DNA of 64,000 bases, from NCBI GenBank assembly GCA_051294375.1, contig CM119264.1:3542689-3606688 (forward strand), read 5' to 3'. The translations under genes and the position numbers were made by a program. Shown piece by piece: positions 35,105 to 52,170 of this stretch; position 1 is the stretch's first letter, and each line of letters begins with the position of its first letter. The stretch is from Paraspadella gotoi (lineage: Eukaryota > Chaetognatha). The notes under the pieces were generated by a model that saw nothing but the letters and a program-made list of their open reading frames with translations, was not told the origin of the DNA and ran no database searches.

Positions 35105-35163
35105 TTGATAATCAGGTGGTGTTTCTCAGGGATTTATAATCCATTCAAAATGCCACTATAAAA
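35105..35163 (+). promoter_or_regulatory. Promoter of trypsin gene C: GATA/E-box block and TATA box
   Basis: TTGATAATCAGGTGG plus GTTTCTCA at 35105-35130 and TATAAAA at 35157. Block-to-TATA spacing equals that of gene B. Confidence 0.7.
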
Positions 35164-35231
35164 AGAATTTTTTACATGTTCTTAACCTCGGAAAATTTGT
35201 CCAAATTTTTTACTTTGATCTGGAGAGAAAA

Positions 35232-38709
<3,478 letters not shown>

Positions 38710-38842
38710 TCTTGCAAATGGTCAGGAAAGTAGTGGGACAGACAAAGCACCAATTTTTGTCTCATGTATAAAAGTAATTTAGCGTCAAACAAGAATAATT
38801 AAAGATATCAATACATGTTTTAGAATTCTTAACTATGTCTTA

Positions 38843-38891
<49 letters not shown>

Positions 38892-39340
38892 AAAAGTAAA
38901 TATATAAATTGCGCGCACACAATCTGTAAACTAAAAGTATAGAAGCATACAGTTTCTCAAAAACGTAGCGTTTAGGGCACTAAAGGACTAAAGCCTAACT
39001 TTTGTTTTTACTATTTAATTTTTTCTCATGGCTTGATTTGCACTCAGTCAGTTTCATTGCCCAGGGCTTTTTTGGCAAGTCTTCGTTCACCAGAAATTCA
39101 AATATCTACTTTCTCTTCTTCTGAGTCACCTCCCCACCATTGCCACGTACTGACCCCGCGGATATTTTTCTATTAACTCAATCGGCTTAACTTCTGGACG
39201 CTGCCTCACGCTTTGCCGGAGGGTGAGGTTAAACGGTCCCTACCCCCGAGGGTAAGGATAAGCGCTCGCTTTGGACGCGGAATACTAAGCGTGTTTCGAT
39301 TTGTGGCCGGTCGTGATTAACTTTGAGTAATTCTCTCTCT

Positions 39341-39386
<46 letters not shown>

Positions 39387-39439
39387 ACTCTCTCTCTCAA
39401 CCTTTACCTGAAGCTAATTCCGTGTTCACCGATGCTCAC
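38710..39439. other. Gap between trypsin gene C and flotillin exons
   Basis: Holds (CT)n tracts at 38848-38888 and 39334-39398. The next expected flotillin exon (following GVAVS) was looked for on the - strand here and was not found. Confidence 0.5.
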
Positions 39440-39934
39440 TGATACAGCAACTCCAAGTTTAGTATAGACATTTTGTGTGTTTATTTCCAACGTCATCGTG
39501 TTCAGACTAAGAACTTGGACCTGAACAAAAAATTATAAAAATCTAGGATTTATGAAAACAAATTGTTAAGTTAAAAATGAGGAGTCCCTCGTCAGTAGCG
39601 TCACCTGATGTACGAGCGGGAAAACAAAAACGCGCCCTCCGACGACAGTGTGTGGTTTTCCTGAGAAAAAACAAAAGATTGACGTCGTGAAAAAATTACC
39701 TGGTGTCTGACCCAACCATTCAAAATCTAATCAAATTTGAAATACTAGTTTTTTAGAAATGAAAAAAATAAACAAAATTAATCTGAATTTTAAGTTTTTA
39801 ACTGAAACATTAACCCTTTAAACTTTTAAAATCAAAAGACGTTGCACGAACGCGGCCACGTCCCCCTTACCTTGATAACATAGTCCGCTCACGACTAAAG
39901 CCTCGTTCGGCCCGCAAGTGTGAAATCCCACCAT
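39440..39934 (-). pseudogene. Flotillin, 5' coding exons only (partial gene)
   Basis: Three - strand exons in order: 39934-39871 (ATG at 39934-39932), 39660-39605, 39520-39440. All borders are GT-AG and phases match (1, then 0). They encode about 68 residues. Exon 1 has HTCGPNEALVVSG, the flotillin N-terminal signature near the membrane-binding end. Exon 2 has VVGGRVFVFP. Exon 3 has LSLNTMTLEINTQNVYT and ends GVAVS before a GTGAGC donor. This is closer to FLOT1 than FLOT2. Flotillins are about 430 residues with a following SPFH domain and coiled coil, and none of that was found downstream on this strand, which runs into trypsin gene C. The fragment may be a truncated copy, have exons far away, or reflect a misassembly. 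Confidence 0.8.
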
Positions 39935-40119
39935 CGTTATTTTTTCTGCCGAAGCAAAAAAATTTATTCAAGTTTTTTTTTTTTATTTTTAAAGGAAAAA
40001 AATATTTTCTTTACATACCTTCTCAAGCTTAGTAAAAAAATTTCAAAGTATTTATTTAACGATGTTGAAACGAAAATTAGTCCAAATTTTGGGTTTTAGT
40101 TTAAGTTTTAAGTGAGGTT

Positions 40120-40400
40120 TGAAGCGATGTAAAAATATTATAGTCGATGGTGTAGTTACTGTTGTTGTTACTGTTGTTGTTGCTGTTGTTGTTGTTGTTC
40201 TCCTTTTGGCGGCGGGTTGCGGTTTCAAACTCTTTTTGTCTACGCGAGGCGCGTCACGTCGTCGTTCTAAGGGAATCTCTCTGTATCCTGTGGACCAAAG
40301 CGGAAAAAAAATCGAATTTTGGGACGAAAAAAGAGAAACGGAGATTTCGTTTCGATGCAGCGGAAACAATCGATGCTATTTTGTTCGCGCATTACAAACT
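40120..40400. other. Flotillin intron or leader region with a (GTT)n patch
   Basis: Bases 40150-40200 are GTT/GTTACT repeats. The region lies inside the predicted first intron of flotillin; no other exon is recognised. Confidence 0.45.
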
Positions 40401-40761
40401 TGAATTATATTTTAAATTTAAAATTAACACTCTTTAACAAAACGACTGGTAAAATTCTTAATTTATGAGACAAGTGGCTGTGACCAACAAAAAAATTGGA
40501 CGGAACTTATCGCCGAACTTATATATAACAGAAACATTCAAATTTAAAACGACTTTAAAACTTGTAAAATTTTTAAAATTGAATAGATTAATTTGAAGTG
40601 AACCTCAAAAAATTTATTTATTGAGACGTCATCCAAGTTCAATAGCAACATATGAAAAAAAATTGCAAACGCGAAAAAACAAAGCGCGCGTTTTTGGGCG
40701 CCACACCACAAAAAAAAAAGAAAGAAAAGAAAATAAAAAAAGAAATAAAAAAGCGACTTAC

Positions 40762-40990
40762 TGACGAGCGCGACGTCGGGGCGAGCTGTGATTGGACAAG
40801 GACGGCATCCTCGCCCGCCGATTGGCACCCACGCGTATCGATCGGTCCCTTCGGAGACGCGAGCGAGCGTGTTCCTGAAATTAGAAAAGCGATGAAAAGC
40901 GATCCGCGCGATTCGAGGATGAGTTTTTGGCCCGGTTTGGGCCTGGTTCAGGGCTTAGTGTTGGGCACCGTGCTGGCGATGATTCGCGGA
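40762..40990 (-). promoter_or_regulatory. CpG-rich, possibly bidirectional promoter at the flotillin 5' end
   Basis: A GC- and CpG-rich block in AT-rich surroundings with two ATTGG motifs on + (CCAAT boxes on -) near 40791 and 40819. On the - strand a perfect GTAAGT donor lies at 40761-40756, so a non-coding first exon ending at 40762 could splice to the acceptor just 5' of the flotillin ATG exon (CAG at 39948-39946). On + a short frame (40892-40998) starts MKSDPRDSRM and has a small Gly-rich hydrophobic segment; whether it is translated is unknown. Confidence 0.45.
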
Positions 40991-41950
40991 GGCTATTAAA
41001 ATTAAAATTAAATTTTTTTTACTTCAGTGACAAAACTCCATTCTTGTCTGATTCTTATCCCTATTTATGAAGTGGGCAGTGGGCAGTGTGCCACTGTCCA
41101 GTGTGTCCCACAGCGTTTGGGGTAACTTTGAACCCTCCTGATCAATAATGATTAATAAAAAACGGAAGAACTGGGTACGAACCCTGGACCAAAGAAGATG
41201 CAAAGTTTTTAATCTATAATCAATTCAATCATTAGAAAACTCTTCCCGGTCGCGATTGTCGAAGCATCGATTCTCGGCCGTTTTATTCAACGGTTAAACA
41301 AAGAGTCAGTCGCTCACCAAGTCTCACTGGTGAACTTTTCCGCCAAAATCGATATTCACATCGTAACGCATCCATCCATCGACGAGGACCTTGCCCAAAA
41401 ATTAATACAAACGTTATTCGGGGGAAAAAAATTTGTTTCAATTTAGTTCAATTTTAATCGTAATTGTATTTTAATTTTAATTTAAGTTTTTTCTTACTTT
41501 TTCGGGAGTTAAAAAAAGGTTATTAGAGGAAGCAAAGTGAAAAAAAAAGCTGTGACGTGTGACGGTGCGAGCGGGTGATTGTGAATAAGTTGGTGATTCG
41601 GGTATAAGTCCCGGATGCGCGGACGAACATCCGGAGCTGGAAGACAAGATTAAATTAAAAAAAGATTAAAACTTATGAATTGAAATATAGTCGCAAAAAG
41701 AAAAAAAAAACAGGAAAAGAGAAAGCAAATCATAAATCCATCGTAAAATATCGAAGGAAGACAATCTGGAGGCGCATCCATTCTGCCCCCGCGTCCGTCC
41801 GTCCGCCCGTCCGTCCATCAGTCCACAAAAAAAAGAAAAAAGCGTCAGTCTGTCGAGACATTCGCGCGCGCGACGATTCTCCAGTTGCGCAAAATGACGC
41901 CCGCGCACGCGACGCACGCAGCGCGCACGCCGCTCGTGGGCGCGATGGGG

Positions 41951-42022
<72 letters not shown>

Positions 42023-43026
42023 GACAGAGAGAGAGAGAAATCCCCGGTCGAAGATAATCGTTTTGTATAACTTGACGCGAAAAGCTGGGGCGCGACTGGG
42101 AAGACGACGACAACGACGACGACGACGATTACCCGGACGACTAAACGGTCGATCTTTCCACAGTTCTTCTATTCTTTTTCACAATTACATTCCTTTTAAT
42201 AGTTAAGCTTCGTTTTAAGTCGCATCAGTTATTGGAAATGAATTCGGGCACTATTTTTCGAAAGCGCCCAATTTCTGTTCCTTATTATTCATCTTAAAAT
42301 TAAAATTTACTATTAATATTTTTTTGAAATTTTTAAATAATTTTCAATATTAATCTTTAATCTTAAACCTTAACTTTAATTTTAAATTTTAATTTGAACT
42401 AAACCTATTAAAAAATATCGATTTGGGATACAATGCTAATTTTTTATTATTAGACTATGATAGTTTTAAACTGTTCAGTGCATGTGTGAACACTTAACAA
42501 TCTAATCCTAAACCTGGCAAAATTTTTAAACTTAACTAACCCCTTCCTATAATTCAAATCCTTAGCCTTTTTTTTATTTTTAACCAAATCTTTACCATTA
42601 TCAAATGCTCGTTATTATTACACATAATAAACTTTACGTTTATGAGATAAAAAGTGACCCTTTAACCTTATCCTTAACTCTTAACTTATTTTTAAATTTA
42701 AAAATAAACTATATTCTAAATTTAACCTGAAATGGGGAGCCTTCGGAAAACATTGCCATTATGATTATATCTTCGCGTGAGATTAGTAAGAAATAAAAAT
42801 ATGGAGAGAAACATCATCTGCGATGATATAAACAATTATTGAATTGATATATAATTATATAATTATATAAAAAAGCCATGATTTTTTGGAGTTAACGTTA
42901 CAAAAAACAGAAAAGTTTTCTAGTTTTAATTATAAAACTTATTGATTTTCTCACTATTCAACTCTCAATAGTCAATACTCAATGTTGCGAACGTAGTCTT
43001 TTGTTCGAGACGAAAAATAGGAAGGA
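40991..43026. other. Gap between flotillin and the prenyl synthase gene
   Basis: Contains an open stretch at 41236-41446 with an acceptor-like AG before it (see findings), a CpG-rich region at 41760-42130 interrupted by a (GA)n tract at 41951-42038, and AT-rich DNA after 42160. Bases 42416-42443 match one arm of the hairpin at 62210-62290. No gene is proven. Confidence 0.4.
41951..42038. repeat. (GA)n microsatellite
   Basis: About 88 bp of GA dinucleotides with two GACA interruptions, inside a CpG-rich region. Confidence 0.96.
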
Positions 43027-43046
43027 GTTAATTTGGTGATTCTCCC

Positions 43047-43167
43047 ATGAGATGGCAGGAGGAGACTTGGCACCGGAAATCCGTCACCGATTTGGTAAAT
43101 ATTCCATCTTGGTGCAGCATCGGCTCGCGGCAGGTGCGGGACCGAGGAGAGTTCACGATTTCACGAG
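43047..43167 (+). other. Possible 5' exon of the prenyl synthase gene
   Basis: A moderately GC-rich stretch ending in a near-perfect donor (ACGAG then GTAAGT at 43168). It lies 430 bp upstream of the first sure exon on the same strand. An ATG at 43050 opens a frame through it, but the peptide is not recognised, so it may be untranslated leader. Confidence 0.3.
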
Positions 43168-43594
43168 GTAAGTCGACTTACTCGAGACGCGCTTCGTTTG
43201 AATCGAGTTTAAAGTGTCGAAGGAAACGAGATTCCGCCGATTCGGGACTCGAAAGTTGAAGCCTTGTCACTTTTCAAGGTGTTTCCCCTTTTTTTAGTCA
43301 GAAAGAGAGGAAAGGGCAATAAAAAAAACAAATTAAAACAGGTCCATGATGACAAATTTTGAAACTGTCAGTGATTGATGATCGAGGATTCGGGGTGACC
43401 CATCATAAATTTTAAAGATCTTAATAAAATTAAAATTTCAATTCTGATGACCTCCGATGACGTCACATTATTTTCAGAAGGAAAGGAGGATTTTCGGCTG
43501 CCATTTATGAAATTGTTACTCATTTATTACGATCTCTATTTTTGGTCACGTATTGGAACGTTTTCAAGCGCCTTGTAAATTTACATTCCTCACT

Positions 43595-45352
43595 ATGACT
43601 ATGGCATTACGGTTACGAATATTCTCTCCATTCATACGTACGAACTACATACAACCGTGTGTTTTAAGATCTCTTAAAGGTAAGGATAGAATGTCAATTA
43701 TGGAAACGGCAAACATGTGAAATTGAGAGTAGTTACTAATAATATAACTATTTTATTTTCCGCTTTCTTTTACCAGATACAAAAAAACTGAACTCCTTTC
43801 ATATTGATAAGTATTATCACGAAAATAAGCGAATGGAAAATAATGAAAATGTGGACGATATTATTCACGAAGCGTCTGATAAAAACAAGTTTATCCAGAT
43901 ATTCCCCCTTCTTGTCAATGACATTATATCTACGATACATACAGAATCTGGGGATGATTCATTTTTAAGATTTAAAGAAGTAAGGAACTAAGTCTAAGGA
44001 CAGCAAATTGTAATTTATGTACTATCTTTAAAAGTAGAATACAATGACGATACGATGACATGGAAACGAATACAATGAATAGACATATTTTTTATTTTTT
44101 TTAATGAAATAACAACTTTTTTTTAAATAAAGGTGTGCGAGTATAACGTACCCAAAGGAAAATTAAATCGAGGGCTGCTGGTCGCAGAAACCTACTCGGT
44201 TTTAATTTGTTCACCCTTGGCGCAATCGTCTCATTTGCGCAACCATGAGATGATTGAAAAAGCTCGAATATTAGGATGGTGCGTTGAATTTATGCAGGTT
44301 ATTTAGGAAGTAAGGATAATTTTAAAGAAGCGCAATTAGAACACATGGTTTATTAAAGGCTTCCTTCTTGGTTCTTGATGACGTGATGGATGCGTCACCA
44401 CTGAGGCGCGGATTACCAGCATGGCATGCGCGGCCTGAAATCGGTTTATCAGCTGTCAACGATGGGGTCTTTTTGGAAGCTGCTTTATTTTTACTTCTCG
44501 AGTATGAGCAATACATACGAACGAAAAATTACTTAATACAACAAATCGCTTATTAATTCTTTCTTTTTACCACCTTTCTAGGAAGCACTTTTTGCACTCT
44601 CCGAGTTACCTGCCATTAGTGCAGGTATTCAGAAGGGTCTTCACTCAAACTATATGTGGACAAGCCATTGATATGGAGTCCTCCGTTACATTTTCCATCA
44701 ATAAGTTTACAACGGAAAGATATAGAACTATTTGTATCAATAAAACTTCACTATATTCGTTTTATTTACCCGTAATAGGTAGGTTTATTAATGTGTTAAT
44801 TTAATGTGGTATAGTCAGGCATAATTGAATGGTTTTTTTTCTTCAGCTGCTCTTCGAATGGCAGAAGTTAGCGACCCCAATTTAGAAGCGCGGCTCGCGG
44901 TCATCTTGAAAGAGATGGGCATTCTCTTCCAAAGTCAAGATGATTTCCTTGACTGCTACGGAGATCCCGCTGTCACGGGGAAAGTGGGACGCGACATTGA
45001 AGAGGGAAAATGCACGTGGCTCGTGGTGGAAGCGCTGGCCGGCGCCAATTCTGTCCAACGCGGAGAATTGGAGCGATGTTACGGCAGAACCGATCCGGAC
45101 AGCGTCGCTCGCGTCAAGGAAATTTACGAACAACAGGATCTCAAAAAGAAGTTCAAAGGTGAGTGAATGAACCTTTTGTGACCTGATGTCACCTGCTCTT
45201 TTAGGATTTTATCTTTTTTCCTTGCTTTCACAGACCACGAACGATTGGTTTACTCGGCCTTATCAGACGAAATTTCTGGATTAAAGCAGTTTGGTTTCCC
45301 AAGCGACGTTTTGATGAAAATAATGAAAAGGCTTCATTGTCGCGAAAAATGA
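43595..45352 (+). CDS. FDPS: Farnesyl diphosphate synthase-type prenyltransferase
   Basis: Seven exons: 43595-43679, 43777-43979, 44133-44297, 44359-44501, 44582-44778, 44847-45158, 45234-45352; 407 residues. Condenses isopentenyl diphosphate with allylic diphosphates to give farnesyl diphosphate for sterol, ubiquinone and prenylation pathways. Conserved parts in order: GKLNRG, first Asp-rich motif DDVMD followed by [19 protein letters not shown], second Asp-rich motif DDFLD, then TGKVGRDI. The first 28 residues are Arg-rich without acids and look like a mitochondrial presequence; a start at 43601 or a later Met could give a cytosolic form. The residue five before the first Asp-rich motif is Ser where animal FPP synthases have Phe. 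The JNK ATG lies only 241 bp after the stop. Confidence 0.93.
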
Positions 45353-45536
45353 TTTGTGATGTTATTTTACATTATTTTTATTTTCATTTTTTTTTAGAAA
45401 AGGGAAGTTTTAAAAAATGAGGAATACTTTAAAAAGCATTAAAAAACTCAATCATTTAGCTACTAAATTGTTAGTCTAAATGTTGACGAACTTTATTGAT
45501 GAAAAGTGGTAGCTTTTTCATCACTTTCTTCACTAA

Positions 45537-49597
<4,061 letters not shown>

Positions 49598-51883
49598 ATG
49601 TCGTGGATCTTTCAAACTTCTCCGCCGGTGACGGCGAAAATCAGTCTGACCAACGTCCTCAAGGAGAGCCTGCCCCTCGCTGTTTTCTTCCTCGTCATCG
49701 CCGTCTCTCTCACGTTAACGCCCTCTGGGATGGAAATATTAAACTTATTGAGACAATCCAGGTATCAATTGATTTTTTTTTATTGGATGTAGTTTTTTAA
49801 GGTGCTCGTTTAACCCATTATTGCCCATGATTTTAGGTTAAAATCAAGGATGGCCGATTGTGGGGACATGTTTCTTTTGAGGTGAGATGACTTATAGGAA
49901 TATTGGATTCATTGGGGGCGGAATCACGTGACCGTCATGACTATAATCGTTCTGGCTCGATAGCGAGGCCCTGTGATATTTTCCGTCATCCACCCTACTA
50001 AGCTCTTATAGTGTAGTCGTTCTTGCTTGATAGCGAGGCCCTGTGATATTTTCCGTCATCCACCCTACTAAGCTCTAATAGTGTAGTCGTTCTGGCTCGA
50101 TAGCGAGGCCGTGATATTTTCCGTCATCCACCCTACTAAGCTCTTAGTGTAGTCATTCTGGCTCGATAGCGAGGCCGTGATATTTTGCGTCATCCACCCT
50201 ACTAAGCTCTTATAGTGCGTCGTCTTTTCCTCAGACCCCAAAGCAGCGACGAGGCTTTCCGCTTCGAGGAGGCGTCGATGGAGCCCTCGACGGAAATGAC
50301 TCGATCATCGAAGCAGCGATTCCGTCCCGAGACGATGCCCAGCTCGGAGATGGAGATCAGGCATTCCCTCCTCGCCGCAGAAGACTTTGCCGTCCAGGGG
50401 AAACTGGAGAAGGCGGAGAGGGTGTTTCAGCACGTGCTCGCCTCCCACCCATCGCACCCAGACGTGTTGACGGCCTATGGACGATTTCTCGAAGAAGGAT
50501 ACGACGACGTCGTACAGGTTTCCTTCGTCCCAAATATTTTTCTCAAACTTTAATTCCTTGATCCCCCCTTTTCACCACCTCACCATCTCTCAGGCGGAAC
50601 ACCTCTACTCTAAAGCCCTCATCTCCGCCCCCGCCCACGAAAAAGCGGCGGAACGACGCCGCCGCACCCTGCCGCTCGTGGAGGAGATCGACCAGCGTAA
50701 CTTCGACCGTATCTCCGCCAAGCAAAAGCGTCTCCGCCGCGTCCCTCGCCACAATCCTGGCCTCCGCCGCGCCAAGATCGAAGCCTACATCCAGCACATT
50801 TACCACACCAACGCCATGGAGGGCAACACTATGACGCTTATGCAGACTCGCGCTGTAGTGGAGAGCGGCGTCGCCGTCGGCGGCAAGAGCGTCTACGAGC
50901 ACAACGAGATCCTCGGAATGGATGCTGCGCTGCAGTACATCAACAAGACGCTGCTGCATCACCCGCGTTACATTTCCCTCGAAGACATTCTGCAGATTCA
51001 CAAACGCATCTTAGGATTCGTTAACATGGAAGAGGCCGGCGTGTTTCGACGAGCGCAGGTTTTATGCAATTACAATTATCGTAAATCCCCCCTAACCACG
51101 GTCGGCAAAAGTAAAATTATTCCAATTAGCAGTTGTCAGGAATTAATTTTTTTAGATTGTAAGTCAATCAAATTTATTTGACCTTATTTAAAGTGTATGT
51201 AAAGTTACCATCCCCGATCCTCCTTAGGTCTTCGTCGGATCGCACCGCCCTCCCCCCGCGGCCGAACTCACCGGTTTAGTCAACGAGTTCGTGGAATGGC
51301 TCAACTCGGAAAGAGAGGAGCAGGAATCGCTCCACCCGCTGGAGCTGGCTGCCCTCGCCCACTACAAATTCGTCTTCATCCACCCCTTCTACGACGGGAA
51401 CGGCCGCATGTCCAGACTCCTAATGAATTTGATCCTGATGCAGGCGGGTTATCCGCCGGTCATCATCAATGTCGAGGACAAACACGAGTATTACCAAACG
51501 TTGCAGATGGCGAACGACGGCGACGTGAGGCCTTTCATTCGGTTCGTCGGGAGACGGGGCCGCATTCTTTTTTGGTTTCGATCACAAGCCAATGATGTCC
51601 TTACCTTTTTAGATTCGTGGCGGACTGCACTGATCGAACCCTGGATCATTACTTGGCGGCCTCGTCGTCAACCTCGGGAATGTCCATCCCGGGTCTCGTC
51701 TCGCGAAAGGCGTCGCAGTCGTGGACGTTTACGACGACGAGAGACTCGAGCGGCGCCAGGAAGATCGTTCTCCAAGAGGCGCCCTCCGCCGACGACGTCG
51801 TCGAAACCGGAACATCCGCCGACGGCATCGTTTACGAAGACGACGTTGACGACGAGGACGCCGACGAAGTCAGCTACGAATAG
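49598..51883 (+). CDS. FICD: FICD: ER-resident Fic-domain AMPylase/deAMPylase
   Basis: Five exons: 49598-49761, 50235-50517, 50594-51058, 51228-51541, 51613-51883; 498 residues. FICD transfers AMP to the chaperone BiP and removes it, tuning ER folding capacity. A membrane segment ([17 protein letters not shown], about residues 27-43) makes it a type II ER protein. TPR-like helices follow (for example [20 protein letters not shown]). The inhibitory helix TNAMEGN carries the regulatory Glu. The Fic core is intact: [16 protein letters not shown] with the catalytic His. The C-terminal tail is longer than in human FICD (458 residues) and acidic. Start chosen at the first ATG ahead of the membrane segment. 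Intron 1 contains a 70-bp tandem repeat that ends at the 3' splice site. Confidence 0.96.
49945..50220 (+). repeat. 70-bp tandem repeat in FICD intron 1 (four copies)
   Basis: Unit runs TCGTTCTGGCTCGATAGCGA, then GGCCCTGTGATATTTTCCG, then TCATCCACCCTACTAAGCTC and TTATAGTGTAG. Copies start at about 49948, 50018, 50088 and 50153; the last two lack a few bases. The array stops about 15 bp before the exon 2 acceptor. A related single copy is at 22279-22350. Confidence 0.95.
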
Positions 51884-52082
51884 TTAACTCAAAGATCTGC
51901 CTCAACTACGATTACGTAGATGTATGTTTTTCAGCAAATTGTCTTTATTTATGTGTTACGCAACTCTTACAGCTAGTCACCTTTGTTAGCGCCTCTCGTT
52001 ATTTGACCGAGGCTCCCTCTCCGGTCCTTGTTTAGATCTCATTAAAAAGTAATTTATACTTTTTGCTACCTATTTTTTGTAG

Positions 52083-52170
52083 TATAACCGAGAATTTGAA
52101 AAACTTTCATCCTACCGACGAAGAGATGTCGCCTAGAGCGGAGACGCTCGGCCATCGTTTTCATCGATAG
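52083..52170 (+). other. Leader of SNX29 with a strong splice acceptor
   Basis: A T-rich tract ending TTTTTTGTAG lies at about 52073-52082, 88 bp upstream of the SNX29 ATG and only 199 bp after the FICD stop. It could receive a 5' UTR exon or a trans-spliced leader. Confidence 0.45.

Noticed and set aside
39440-39470. Reading flotillin exon 3 on past GVAVS to a GTAAAG donor near 39414
   Set aside because: The extension (SIGEHGISF) does not fit flotillin, while GTGAGC after GVAVS is a better donor at the expected place.
41160-41190. tRNA-gene-like B box (GGTTCGTACCC on the minus strand)
   Set aside because: No A box or cloverleaf arms at the right distance.
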